64,000 nt of DNA. It comes from Desulfovibrio aminophilus (GTDB lineage: Bacteria; Desulfobacterota; Desulfovibrionia; Desulfovibrionales; Desulfovibrionaceae). The stretch covers positions 1-64,000 of the forward strand of contig NZ_JAMHGA010000023.1 in the NCBI RefSeq assembly GCF_023660105.1, read 5' to 3'. The translations under genes and the position numbers were made by a program. The notes beneath the pieces are model-generated. The model was not told where the DNA came from and did not search any database. It saw only the letters and a list, made by a program, of their open reading frames with translations. Below are positions 44,025 through 52,294 of the stretch, one piece after another (the stretch's first letter is position 1; the number at the start of each line of letters is the position of its first letter).

Positions 44025-44322
44025 CACAAACCCTCCAGTGTTTCCATCCATTCCCTATTCACACCAGTGTCGGGAGTCGTCCCGACGCTCCCTCCTGGGC
44101 CGAAGGAGGGAGAACCGGGATGCGCTCCGCGTCGGCCCTGATGAACTCGCAAAAAAGCAACCTCCGTGCCAGGACGCTACCACGCAAGAAAAACAGCTAA
44201 CCAACCGACAGGACAATTTTTTTATTTATATTGACTTCGGCAACCATTTGCGAGATGACTGGCCGGACTCCCTACACAATATCCCGTTGACCAAGACTGG
44301 AACCTCCTCCCGGGAGATCGCA
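44025..44322. other. Divergent regulatory region
   Basis: 298 bases between the 99-residue gene (-) and the AAA+ regulator (+). It contains the sigma-54 promoter at 44156-44171 and, behind it, an AT-rich run (44214-44232) that could bend or bind IHF. A candidate upstream activator half-site pair GCAA-N4-TTGC lies near 44240-44251. No gene in it. Confidence 0.65.
44156..44171 (-). promoter_or_regulatory. Sigma-54 promoter
   Basis: On the - strand TGGCACG (44171-44165), four bases GAGG, then TTGCT (44160-44156). This is a full match to the -24/-12 consensus with correct GG-to-GC spacing. It is followed by T-rich sequence and directs transcription towards the 99-residue gene and the TauE/SafE operon, with a leader of roughly 120 bases. 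Confidence 0.88.
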
Positions 44323-46842
44323 ATGACTGGACTGCCTTTCGCCGGAACGCTGCGGCAACTCTTCGCCAATCTGAGCATCCGGGCCAAGCTCCTGGTCACC
44401 GTGATCCCCTCCGTGGTCCTCATCCTGGCTGTCACCGGCTACGCAACATACAGGATTTCAAGCAGTTTCATCGAAACGGCCCTGGAGAGGACCGTCCGGG
44501 TCCAGAACATGGCCACGGCCCAGGCCCTGACCCGCCGTCTGGAGCAATGCCGCACCGCCCTCCTCCTGTTCTCGCAAAACGAACTCTCTCCCGAAAGCAT
44601 GCGGGAGTTTCTCGCAAAGGAAATGACCCTCGGCGCCCCGATGTTCCGGGAGTTCGCCTTTCTGCCGACAGGCAGCGCGCCGGCCATATTCTTCCTGGTC
44701 CAGGACGGACAGATCCTGCGGATTCAGTCGGAGCGCTTGCGCGAAATCCGGCCCAATCCGATCCTCGCGGTGGAAAAGGCCGCCGTCTTGGAACACGGCG
44801 CGGTCTGGATCTCGCCCATCGTGACCACCGAGTACCCGGCCATCGGCGAAGGCGAGGCGGCCAAGCGCACGGCCGCGCCGGTGATCCGCCTGGTCACGCC
44901 CTGCGACGGGGGATCGGCGGGCAAGGGTCTGCTCGTCCTCTCCCTGGACGCCCGCGACCTGCGCAATCTCCTCTCGGTCTACAACTCTCCCAAGTCCCCG
45001 CTCTGGGCCTTCACCCGCAGCGGGGAACTGCGCTACCACTTCCTTTTGGACCTGGACGGCTGGATTCTGCTCCAGTCCGGCGACCCGGACCGGGCCGGAG
45101 ATGATCTGGCAACATATCTGGCAAGATCCGGCTACGAGGGGACCCTGGGACGGGCGCACCTGCCCATGGCCTTTCGCCCCAACGAGGTCTTCTCCCAGTT
45201 CTGGACCATGATTTCCGACCTGCGCGACGGCAAGAACGGCGGCTACGTCGGGGAGAACGGCGGCGGAGATTTCGCGGGGTCGCGCACCTACTTCATGGCC
45301 TACGCCCCGGTCTACTTCACTCCGGTCCAGGGCGAGCCGCCCCAGGTGTACGCCGGGCTGGCCTTCCTGGACCGCAGCAAGCTCACCCTGGCCGCGGGCT
45401 ACAAGCACCTGGACGTGATGTTCCTCATCACCCTGCTGACCATCGCGGCCGTGGCCGGAATGGTCTTCTTCCTGGCCAAGGCCGTGACCTCGCCCATCCT
45501 GCGCCTGGCCAAGGCCGTGGGCGAGGCCGACCTCACCGGCGGGCTCCAGGAGATCGACCTGCCCTCCTCCGGATATGAAACAAACCTCCTCAAGCGGGCC
45601 GTGAACAAGATGCTCGCGGCGCTCCGCCTGCAGTTGGAGGAGATCCGCATCCGCGACCAGGCCATCCACAACCAGAGCCTGAACCAACGCGTCGTCGAGG
45701 ACGACGACGCGCCGGAACCCGGCGAGGGCCAGAACCCCATCCCCGGCATCCTCGGGGCCGGGCCCAAGGTGGAGGAGCTGCGCTCGGACATCCTCAAGGC
45801 CGCGCGCGTGGACGTGGACGTGCTCATCATCGGCGAGACCGGAACCGGCAAGCAGCTGGCGGCCGAGGCCATCCACAACCTGAGCTCCCGCGCCGACAAG
45901 CCCTTCATCTCCATCAACTGCGGGGCCCTGGACGAGAACCTGCTCCTGGACACCCTCTTCGGCCACGTGAAGGGCGCCTTCACCGAGGCCAAGACCGACC
46001 GCAAGGGCGCGTTCCTGGAGGCCGACGGCGGAACCCTCTTCCTGGACGAGATCCAGTCCGCCTCGCCCAAGGTCCAGCAGGCCCTGCTGCGCTCGGTGGC
46101 CATGCGCAAGATCAAGCCGCTGGGCAGCGACCAGGAGCTGGATGTGGACGTGCGCCTGGTGGCCGCCACCAACGCGGACCTCACCGAGCTCATCGAGCGG
46201 CGGCTGTTCCGCGAGGACCTCTACTTCCGGCTCAAGGTCATCACCCTGCACACCCCGGCCCTGCGCGAGCACAAGGAGAGCATCCCGATCCTGGCCCGGG
46301 CCTACCTGCGCCAGGCCGAGAACCTGGTGAACAAGCAGGGCCTGGCCCTGTCCCGGGGCGCGCTGGAGAAGATGAAGAGCTACAACTGGCCGGGCAACAT
46401 CCGCGAACTCATCAACTGCATCACCCGGGCGGCGGTCATGGCCGAGGGCGACCTGATCCTGGCCGAGGACGTGCGCCTGGAGGGCGACGGCCGGGGACAG
46501 GCGGGCGGCGACGGCGCGGCCCGGCTCCTGGCCGCGCGGCCGGCGGCGAAACCCGGCGCGGCGGGCGAGGCGCGCACCCCCTCCAGCCCGCGGCAGCCCG
46601 CGCGGCCGCTGGAGAGCTACCTGCCCGAGGGCGTGCGGCTCAGCGCGCGCCAACTCAAGGTTCTGCCGCTCATCGTGGCCCGTGGCGAGGTGACGCGCAA
46701 CGACTACCAGGAGTTGGCCGGAGGCGGCCTGCCGTCGCGCACGGCGATCTACGATCTCCAGGACCTGGTCAAGAAGGGCGTGCTCCTGCGCGAGGGGCGC
46801 GGACCGGCCACGCGCTACGTGCTGGCCCGAAGCCGGGAATAG
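44323..46842 (+). CDS. Membrane-bound AAA+ regulator of the sigma-54 activator family, atypical
   Basis: 839 residues. TM helix (22-42), large periplasmic Cache sensor (45-360), second TM (about 364-386), HAMP (388-440), AAA+ domain (about 475-715: Walker A GETGTGK 504-510, Walker B GGTLFLDEI 569-577, REDLYFRL near 630) and, after a Pro/Ala linker, a winged-helix-like end (770-835) instead of a Fis HTH. The sigma-54 contact loop reads GAFTEA (551-556) rather than GAFTGA. The ATG at 44323 follows CGGGAG. It lies divergent to the sigma-54 promoter it probably controls, and 9 bases before paralog 2. Confidence 0.88.
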   Translation: MTGLPFAGTLRQLFANLSIRAKLLVTVIPSVVLILAVTGYATYRISSSFIETALERTVRVQNMATAQALTRRLEQCRTALLLFSQNELSPESMREFLAKEMTLGAPMFREFAFLPTGSAPAIFFLVQDGQILRIQSERLREIRPNPILAVEKAAVLEHGAVWISPIVTTEYPAIGEGEAAKRTAAPVIRLVTPCDGGSAGKGLLVLSLDARDLRNLLSVYNSPKSPLWAFTRSGELRYHFLLDLDGWILLQSGDPDRAGDDLATYLARSGYEGTLGRAHLPMAFRPNEVFSQFWTMISDLRDGKNGGYVGENGGGDFAGSRTYFMAYAPVYFTPVQGEPPQVYAGLAFLDRSKLTLAAGYKHLDVMFLITLLTIAAVAGMVFFLAKAVTSPILRLAKAVGEADLTGGLQEIDLPSSGYETNLLKRAVNKMLAALRLQLEEIRIRDQAIHNQSLNQRVVEDDDAPEPGEGQNPIPGILGAGPKVEELRSDILKAARVDVDVLIIGETGTGKQLAAEAIHNLSSRADKPFISINCGALDENLLLDTLFGHVKGAFTEAKTDRKGAFLEADGGTLFLDEIQSASPKVQQALLRSVAMRKIKPLGSDQELDVDVRLVAATNADLTELIERRLFREDLYFRLKVITLHTPALREHKESIPILARAYLRQAENLVNKQGLALSRGALEKMKSYNWPGNIRELINCITRAAVMAEGDLILAEDVRLEGDGRGQAGGDGAARLLAARPAAKPGAAGEARTPSSPRQPARPLESYLPEGVRLSARQLKVLPLIVARGEVTRNDYQELAGGGLPSRTAIYDLQDLVKKGVLLREGRGPATRYVLARSRE

Positions 46843-46851
46843 GGGGCGCTC

Positions 46852-49449
46852 ATGCTGCGTCGGCTCTTCAAACGCAAGAACCGGGACCCGCACCTGGCGG
46901 CCGGGCTGTTCAAGGCCAAGTATTCCCAGTTCAAGGCCCTGCTGGAGTCCAACTCCGAGCTGCTCCAGCTGCTCACGGACCTGGAGCAGAAGCTGCGCGG
47001 GGACACGGTCTTCGGCATGGCCTACGTGCGCTCCCAGGCCTCGCGCATCGTCTTCCACGCCGTGCGCATGGTGAACAATTTCGACAAGCTCTCCTCCGGC
47101 CGCCTGCCCGCCCTGCGCGAGGTGGCCGGCCGCCTGAGCGCCGAGGTCGCCTCCCTGGCCGAGATCAAGCGCCACGAGACGGCGGTGGGCTACATCCTGC
47201 CCTACCCGGCCGTCTCGCGCGACCTGGTGGACAGCGTGGGCGGCAAGAACGCCAACCTGGGCGAGATCGCGGGCCGCGCCGGGCTGCCCATCCCGGACGG
47301 CTTCGCCATCACCACGGCGGGCTACGAGGCCTTCCTGCGCCACGGCGGCTTCCTGGACGAGGTCAAGCGCCTGGAGCTGGAAGTGGACCCGGCCGACCCC
47401 GAAACCATGGTCGCGGCCAGCGAGGGCATCCAACGCCTGTTCCTCATGGCCGACGCGCCCGACGACCTGGCCCAGGCCATCCTCTCGGCCTACGCCGAGC
47501 TCTGCGCCCGCCGGGGCGCGGGCCCGGAGGGCCTGCCCATCTCCATGCGCAGCAGCGCCATCGGTGAGGACTCCGAGCTGTCCTTCGCCGGGCAGTACCT
47601 GAGCGTGCTCAACGTGCGGCCCGACCGCATCCTGGACAACTACCGCCGCATCCTGGCCAGCCTGTTCACGCCCCGGGCCATCGCCTACCGCCTGCACAAG
47701 GGCATCCCGGCCGAGGACATCGCCATGAGCGTGGCCTGCCTGGAGATGGTCGAGGCCAAGGCCAGCGGGGTCATGTACTCCCGCCACCCCTTCGACCTGC
47801 TGGACGAGAACGTGCTCATCAACGCGGTCTGGGGCCTGGGCCCCTATGCCGTGGACGGGATCGTGACCCCGGACGTGTACCGCCTGACCAAGGAGGACGA
47901 GCCCACGATCCTGGAGATGCGCGTGGCGGTCAAGGACCGCCGCCTGGTGGCCCGGCCCGGCGGGGTCCTGGAGGACGAGCGCGTGCCCGGGGACGAGGCC
48001 GCGCGGCCCTGCCTGAACGAGGACCAGGCCCGACTCCTGGCCTCCTACGCCGCGCGCCTGGAGCGCCACTACCACTGCCCCCAGGACATCGAGTGGGCTC
48101 TGAACACGGAGGGCGGGCTCGTGCTGCTCCAGGCCAGGCCCCTGCGGGCCGAGGCCGGAAGCGGGCCGCGTCCCACCACCGGGCCCGTGCCCGGCCGCGA
48201 CATCCTCCTGGAGGGCGGCGACGCGGCCTGTCCGGGCATCGGCTCCGGCCCGGTCCGCCATGTCTGGCCGGACAGCGACCTGGCCACCTTCCCCGAGGGC
48301 GCGGTGCTCGTGGCCGAGCACTCCTCGCCCAAGTACGCCCTCATCCTCCAACGCATCCAGGCCGTGGTCACCAACGCGGGCAGCGTCACCGGCCACATGG
48401 CCTCCCTGGCCCGCGAATACGGCGTGCCCTCCCTGCTGAACACCCGCACGGCCACGGACATGCTCAAGGAGGGCGAGATCGTCACCGTGGACGCCTTCTC
48501 CGGCCGGGTCTACCGGGGCGAGGTGCCGGAGCTGCTCCGGCTGCGCCAGGACAAGGGCCGGTTCATGAAGGACACCCCTGTCTACGAGATCCTCCGCCGC
48601 CTGGGCGACCTGGTGACCCCGCTCAACCTCACGGACCCGCGCTCACCGGATTTCCGGCCCGAGGGCTGCCGCACCGTGCACGACCTCATGCGGCTCATCC
48701 ACGAGCTGTCCTACGGCGAGATGTTCGCCATCAGCGACCTGGCCGCGGACCACGGCACCTTCGCGGTCAAGCTCGCGGCCGCCCTGCCCCTGGACCTCTA
48801 TCTCATCGACCTGGGCGGCGGGCTGGCCGACGCCGGAGGCTGGACCCGGCGGGTGCGGCCGGACCAGGTGACCTCCGCGCCGTTCAAGGCCCTCCTGGCG
48901 GGCATGCTCCTGCCCGAGCTGCGCCACGCCGAACCCCGGCCCGTGGACATGAAGGGCTTCTTCTCGGTCATGAGCCAGCAGATGCTGACCAACCCCGAGG
49001 GAGCCGAACGCTTCGGGGACAAGAGCTACGCGCTCATCTCGGACAAGTATCTCAACTTCAGCTCCCGGGTGGGCTACCACTACAGCGTGCTGGACGCCTA
49101 CTGCGGCCAGACCATGAACAAGAACTACGTCAGCTTCCAGTTCAAGGGCGGGGCCGCCGACGACGTGCGCAAGAACCGCCGGGTGCGGGCCATCGCCCGC
49201 ATCCTGGAGGAGCACGACTTCAACGTGGAGGTGGCCGGGGACCGGGTGGTGGCGCGCTTCCAGAAGTACGACGCCGAGGCCACGGCCGCGCGCCTGGACA
49301 TGCTCGGCCGCCTGCTCATCTTCACCCGCCAGATGGACATGCTCATGATCGACGAGGGAAGCGTGCGGCGCGTCTCGCAGTGCTTCCTGGACGAGGACTA
49401 CCACTACGAGGGCAACGGGCCGTCCTGTTCCCGCCAGGGGCAGGGTTAG
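46852..49449 (+). CDS. PEP-synthase-like phosphohistidine enzyme with unknown C-terminal domain (paralog 2)
   Basis: 865 residues, colinear with paralog 1: helical N-terminal domain (FGMAYVRSQASRI corresponds to FGMTFVRGQCARV), ATP-grasp (VGGKNANLGEI, RSSAIGEDSELSFAGQYL, QDIEWAL, LLQARP), phosphohistidine domain with H515 in GSVTGHMASLARE, and the same C-terminal domain (NLTDPRSPDFRPEGCRTVHD; KNYVSFQFKGGAAD). No PEP/pyruvate TIM barrel. All visible ATP and histidine motifs are intact, so it should be active. The AGGGGG box overlaps the end of the regulator gene, so the two are one operon. Its stop overlaps the convergent CAP-domain gene by 4 bases. Confidence 0.82.
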   Translation: MLRRLFKRKNRDPHLAAGLFKAKYSQFKALLESNSELLQLLTDLEQKLRGDTVFGMAYVRSQASRIVFHAVRMVNNFDKLSSGRLPALREVAGRLSAEVASLAEIKRHETAVGYILPYPAVSRDLVDSVGGKNANLGEIAGRAGLPIPDGFAITTAGYEAFLRHGGFLDEVKRLELEVDPADPETMVAASEGIQRLFLMADAPDDLAQAILSAYAELCARRGAGPEGLPISMRSSAIGEDSELSFAGQYLSVLNVRPDRILDNYRRILASLFTPRAIAYRLHKGIPAEDIAMSVACLEMVEAKASGVMYSRHPFDLLDENVLINAVWGLGPYAVDGIVTPDVYRLTKEDEPTILEMRVAVKDRRLVARPGGVLEDERVPGDEAARPCLNEDQARLLASYAARLERHYHCPQDIEWALNTEGGLVLLQARPLRAEAGSGPRPTTGPVPGRDILLEGGDAACPGIGSGPVRHVWPDSDLATFPEGAVLVAEHSSPKYALILQRIQAVVTNAGSVTGHMASLAREYGVPSLLNTRTATDMLKEGEIVTVDAFSGRVYRGEVPELLRLRQDKGRFMKDTPVYEILRRLGDLVTPLNLTDPRSPDFRPEGCRTVHDLMRLIHELSYGEMFAISDLAADHGTFAVKLAAALPLDLYLIDLGGGLADAGGWTRRVRPDQVTSAPFKALLAGMLLPELRHAEPRPVDMKGFFSVMSQQMLTNPEGAERFGDKSYALISDKYLNFSSRVGYHYSVLDAYCGQTMNKNYVSFQFKGGAADDVRKNRRVRAIARILEEHDFNVEVAGDRVVARFQKYDAEATAARLDMLGRLLIFTRQMDMLMIDEGSVRRVSQCFLDEDYHYEGNGPSCSRQGQG

Positions 49450-49865
49450 CGGCAGCCGAGAAAGGTCGCGTAGCCGCCGCTCCGGCCCAGGCCCGCCCGC
49501 CGGACGTCCGGGTCGAGCAGGTTCTCGTCGTGGCCCGGCGAGTCCCGCCAGCCCTCGAACTGCCGTTCCGGCGTGGGGTCCGGCAGGCGCAGGCCCACGT
49601 TCTCCACGCAGTGGTTCGAGTCCGCGCGGGCGAAACGCCCGTCGAAGCCGTCATGGGAAAGCCGCCCCTCGGCCTCCATGCCCCGGCTGTGGGCCAGGGC
49701 CAAGCGGTCCAGGCCGGAGTCGCGGTGAAGCGCGGCCAGCCCGCGCTCCAGCCGGTAGGCGTTGATCCGCTCCAGGAGCTCGTCCTCGAAGCCTCCGGCC
49801 AGGGACGGCGCGGCCGTCGCCAGGACCGCCAGAACGGCCGCGAGGACGGCCGCCCGGAAGCTCAT
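49446..49865 (-). CDS. Exported CAP-domain (SCP/YkwD-like) protein
   Basis: 139 residues: signal peptide (1-23, AAVLAAVLAVLATAAPSLAG) and one CAP domain with its usual order: INAYRLERGLAALHRDSGLDRLALAHSRGM, LSHDGFDGRF, ENVG, and FEGWRDSPGHDENLLDPDVRRAGLG. The histidines of the CAP cavity are retained. Role of bacterial CAP proteins is poorly known. The start overlaps the glycosyltransferase stop (ATGA). Confidence 0.88.
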   Translation of the reverse strand: MSFRAAVLAAVLAVLATAAPSLAGGFEDELLERINAYRLERGLAALHRDSGLDRLALAHSRGMEAEGRLSHDGFDGRFARADSNHCVENVGLRLPDPTPERQFEGWRDSPGHDENLLDPDVRRAGLGRSGGYATFLGCR

Positions 49866-50917
49866 CCCGCCAGCCCCAGCTTGGGCGCCAGCGCGGCCCA
49901 GGCCTCTTCCGGCCGGATTTCGGTCATGCAGCGGTGGTGCCCCTCGGGGCAGAGCCGGTGGCCGTGCAGGCCGCAGGGGCGGCAGGGCAGGTCGCGCTCC
50001 AGCACCGTGGAGCCCGCGCCGCGCGGGAAGAAGCCCAGGGAGCGGGTGGTGGGCCCGAAGACGGCCGCCAGGGGCACGCCCTGGACCCAGGCCAGGTGCA
50101 TGGGGCCGGAATCGTTGGTCAGGTAGGCCGTGAGCCGCCCGATGACCGCGGCCAGCTCGGGCAGCGAAAGCGCGGCGGCGAGGTTCCTCGTGCGCCGCCG
50201 GGCCAGGTCCCCGGCCCCGTCCAGCACGGCCCGGGCCACGCCCTCCTCGCCCGGTCCGGCCAGGAGCAGGATGCGCGCCCCGGCCGAGGCGGCCAGGTCG
50301 AGCACGCGGCTGAAATGCCCCACGGGCCAGCACTTGGTGGGCCAGGTGGAGCCGGGATGCACGCCGAGCACCGGGCCGTCGTCCTCGGGCAGGTCCGTCT
50401 CCCAGATCGCGCGGGCCCGCGCCAGGGCCGCCTCCGGCAGGACCAGCCGGGCCTCCGGGGCCTCCGGGCCGATGCCCAGGGGGGCCAACAGGGCCATGAG
50501 CCGTTCGACCTCCTCCAGCTCGTGGAAGCGGCGGCTCACGGTCTCGGTGTAGGCCAGACGGTTGAACCAGGGCGCGTCGTAGCCGATGCGCCGGGGAATG
50601 CCCGAGGCGGCGGCCACCAGGGCGCTGCGGGCGCTGGTGTGGGCCGAAATCCAGAGGTCGAGGTCGCGGGACTTCAGGCCGCGTCCGAAGCGCCAGGCGG
50701 CGGCCAGACCCTTTTCCGAGCCGCGCTTGGCGAAGCCCTGGGCCGAGGCCAGTTCGGGCTGGGCCGCGAACAGGCCCTCCAGGCCGGCCCGGACGAAGAG
50801 ATGAATGGCGGCCTCGGGAAAACGGGCCCGCAGGGCGGCGAGCAGCGGCAGGGTGAGCACCGCGTCGCCCAGAAAAGCGGTCTGCCAGACCCCGATGGCG
50901 CGCGGTTCGGGGATCAT
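49862..50917 (-). CDS. Heptosyltransferase-type glycosyltransferase (GT9)
   Basis: 351 residues, close to WaaC/WaaF size. GT9 motifs: IGVWQTAFLGDAVLTLPLLAALR at the N-terminus, VLGVHPGSTWPTKCWP (donor site) near 188 and LTNDSGPMHLAWVQGVPLAAVFGPT near 270. It would add heptose to the LPS core. A cluster of cysteine and histidine residues near the end (LPCRPCGLHGHRLCPEGHHRCM) is common in these proteins. GGGAG precedes the ATG at 50917. Confidence 0.9.
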   Translation of the reverse strand: MIPEPRAIGVWQTAFLGDAVLTLPLLAALRARFPEAAIHLFVRAGLEGLFAAQPELASAQGFAKRGSEKGLAAAWRFGRGLKSRDLDLWISAHTSARSALVAAASGIPRRIGYDAPWFNRLAYTETVSRRFHELEEVERLMALLAPLGIGPEAPEARLVLPEAALARARAIWETDLPEDDGPVLGVHPGSTWPTKCWPVGHFSRVLDLAASAGARILLLAGPGEEGVARAVLDGAGDLARRRTRNLAAALSLPELAAVIGRLTAYLTNDSGPMHLAWVQGVPLAAVFGPTTRSLGFFPRGAGSTVLERDLPCRPCGLHGHRLCPEGHHRCMTEIRPEEAWAALAPKLGLAG

Positions 50918-50968
50918 GGCTTGATCTCCCGGGCCGTCGCCGGTATTCCTGGAACAGCGGAGGAACCC

Positions 50969-51208
50969 ATGAAGTACATCCTGTTCGAGGATTTCGCCGG
51001 TGATCCGGTGCCCGTCATCTTCCCCAACCGCATCGATTTCATGGAATTCCGGGAGCAGATGCCCTACGCCAAGGTGCTCGCGGCGGGCTACGTGCAGCTG
51101 CGCGGCCAGGCCTTCGCCTGCCACGGGGAATCCAAGAGCCTCGGCGTCCGCTCCCGTCCCGGGGACGCCGCCGTCATTCAGGAAAGATTCACCAACCCGG
51201 AAGCCTGA
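50969..51208 (+). CDS. Small conserved-looking protein (79 aa)
   Basis: Begins MKYILFEDFAGDPVPVIFPNRIDFM. Soluble, mixed alpha/beta, no recognised domain. GGAGG (50959-50963) is 5 bases before the ATG. Divergent from the glycosyltransferase with only 51 bases between starts. A GC hairpin follows its stop at once. Function unknown. Confidence 0.7.
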   Translation: MKYILFEDFAGDPVPVIFPNRIDFMEFREQMPYAKVLAAGYVQLRGQAFACHGESKSLGVRSRPGDAAVIQERFTNPEA

Positions 51209-51234
51209 CCGGGACCGTCCGAGGACGGTCCCGG
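51209..51234. terminator. Hairpin between convergent genes
   Basis: A 12-bp perfect inverted repeat (51209-51220 with 51223-51234), directly after the 79-residue gene and 12 bases from the end of glpX. It lacks a T run, so it is only a possible bidirectional terminator. Confidence 0.5.
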
Positions 51235-51245
51235 CCCGGCCGGGA

Positions 51246-52226
51246 TCAGTTGTACTTGACGGCGCTCACCCGCATGAGGGTGTCCCAGTTGTGGATGGCC
51301 TCGATGTAGCGGATGGTGCCGGTCTTGCCGCGCATGACCAGGGAGTGGGTCTCGGCGCCGTGGCCGGTGTAGCGCACGCCCTTGAGGAACGTGCCGCCGG
51401 AGATGCCCGTGGCGGCGAAGAAGAGGTCCTCGCTCTTGACCAGATCGGCCACGGTGTAGATGCGCCGGATATCCATGCCCGACTCGGCCAGGCCGTTCTT
51501 CTCGCCCTGCTTCTGCGGGTCCAGCTTGGCGAACATCTCGCCGCCCATGATCCGAATGGCGATGGCCGAAAGCACGCCCTCGGGGGTGCCGCCGGTGCCC
51601 ATCATCACGTCCACCTCGCTGCGCGGGTCGATGGCCATGAGCGAACCGGCCACGTCGCCGTCGGTGTGCAGCTGAATGCGCGCGCCCGCCTCGCGGATCT
51701 CGCCGATGAGCTTCTTGTGCCGGGGCTTGTCCAGGGCGAAGACCACCAGGTCGTCCACGTCCTTGCCCAGGGCCTTGGCGATCTTGCGCAGGTTCTCGCC
51801 CACCGGGGCCTCGATGTCCACCACGGCCTTGGCCTCGGCGGGCACCACGAGCTTCTGCATGTAGAAGCTCGGACCGGGATCGAACATGCTTCCGGCCGGG
51901 GCCACGCCGACCACGGAGATGGCGTTGGGGCGGCCGTAGGCCAGGAGGTTCGTGCCCTCCACCGGGTCCACGGCCACGTCCACGGCCAGTCCGCCGCTGC
52001 CCACGCGTTCGCCGTTGTAGAGCCGGGGGGCCTCGTCCTTCTCGCCCTCGCCGATGACCACGCGGCCATCGATGTCCAGGGTCTCGAAGGACAGGCGCAT
52101 GGCGTCCACGGCGGCCTGGTCGCCGGCCTCCTTGTCGCCCTTGCCGAGCCAGCGGGCCGAGGCCAGGGCCGCGGCCTCGGTCACGCGCACCAGATCAAGC
52201 GCCAAATTCCTCTGCGGGGCTTCCAT
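51246..52226 (-). CDS. glpX: Class II fructose-1,6-bisphosphatase GlpX
   Basis: 326 residues. Metal and substrate motifs of GlpX: VIGEGEKDEAPRLYNGE, DVAVDPVEGTNLLAYG, TDGDVAGSL and MGTGGTPEGVLSA. It removes the 1-phosphate of fructose 1,6-bisphosphate in gluconeogenesis and, with transketolase and RpiB upstream, in sugar-phosphate rearrangement. The ATG at 52226 is preceded by GAGGAG with an 8-base gap; the GTG at 52235 has no spacing. Confidence 0.93.
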   Translation of the reverse strand: MEAPQRNLALDLVRVTEAAALASARWLGKGDKEAGDQAAVDAMRLSFETLDIDGRVVIGEGEKDEAPRLYNGERVGSGGLAVDVAVDPVEGTNLLAYGRPNAISVVGVAPAGSMFDPGPSFYMQKLVVPAEAKAVVDIEAPVGENLRKIAKALGKDVDDLVVFALDKPRHKKLIGEIREAGARIQLHTDGDVAGSLMAIDPRSEVDVMMGTGGTPEGVLSAIAIRIMGGEMFAKLDPQKQGEKNGLAESGMDIRRIYTVADLVKSEDLFFAATGISGGTFLKGVRYTGHGAETHSLVMRGKTGTIRYIEAIHNWDTLMRVSAVKYN

Positions 52227-52294
52227 GTATCGCACTCCTCGTTGTCAGCCGTCATGGGCGGCGTCCTTTCGGCCGGGACGCCTTCGGGCCTGGT

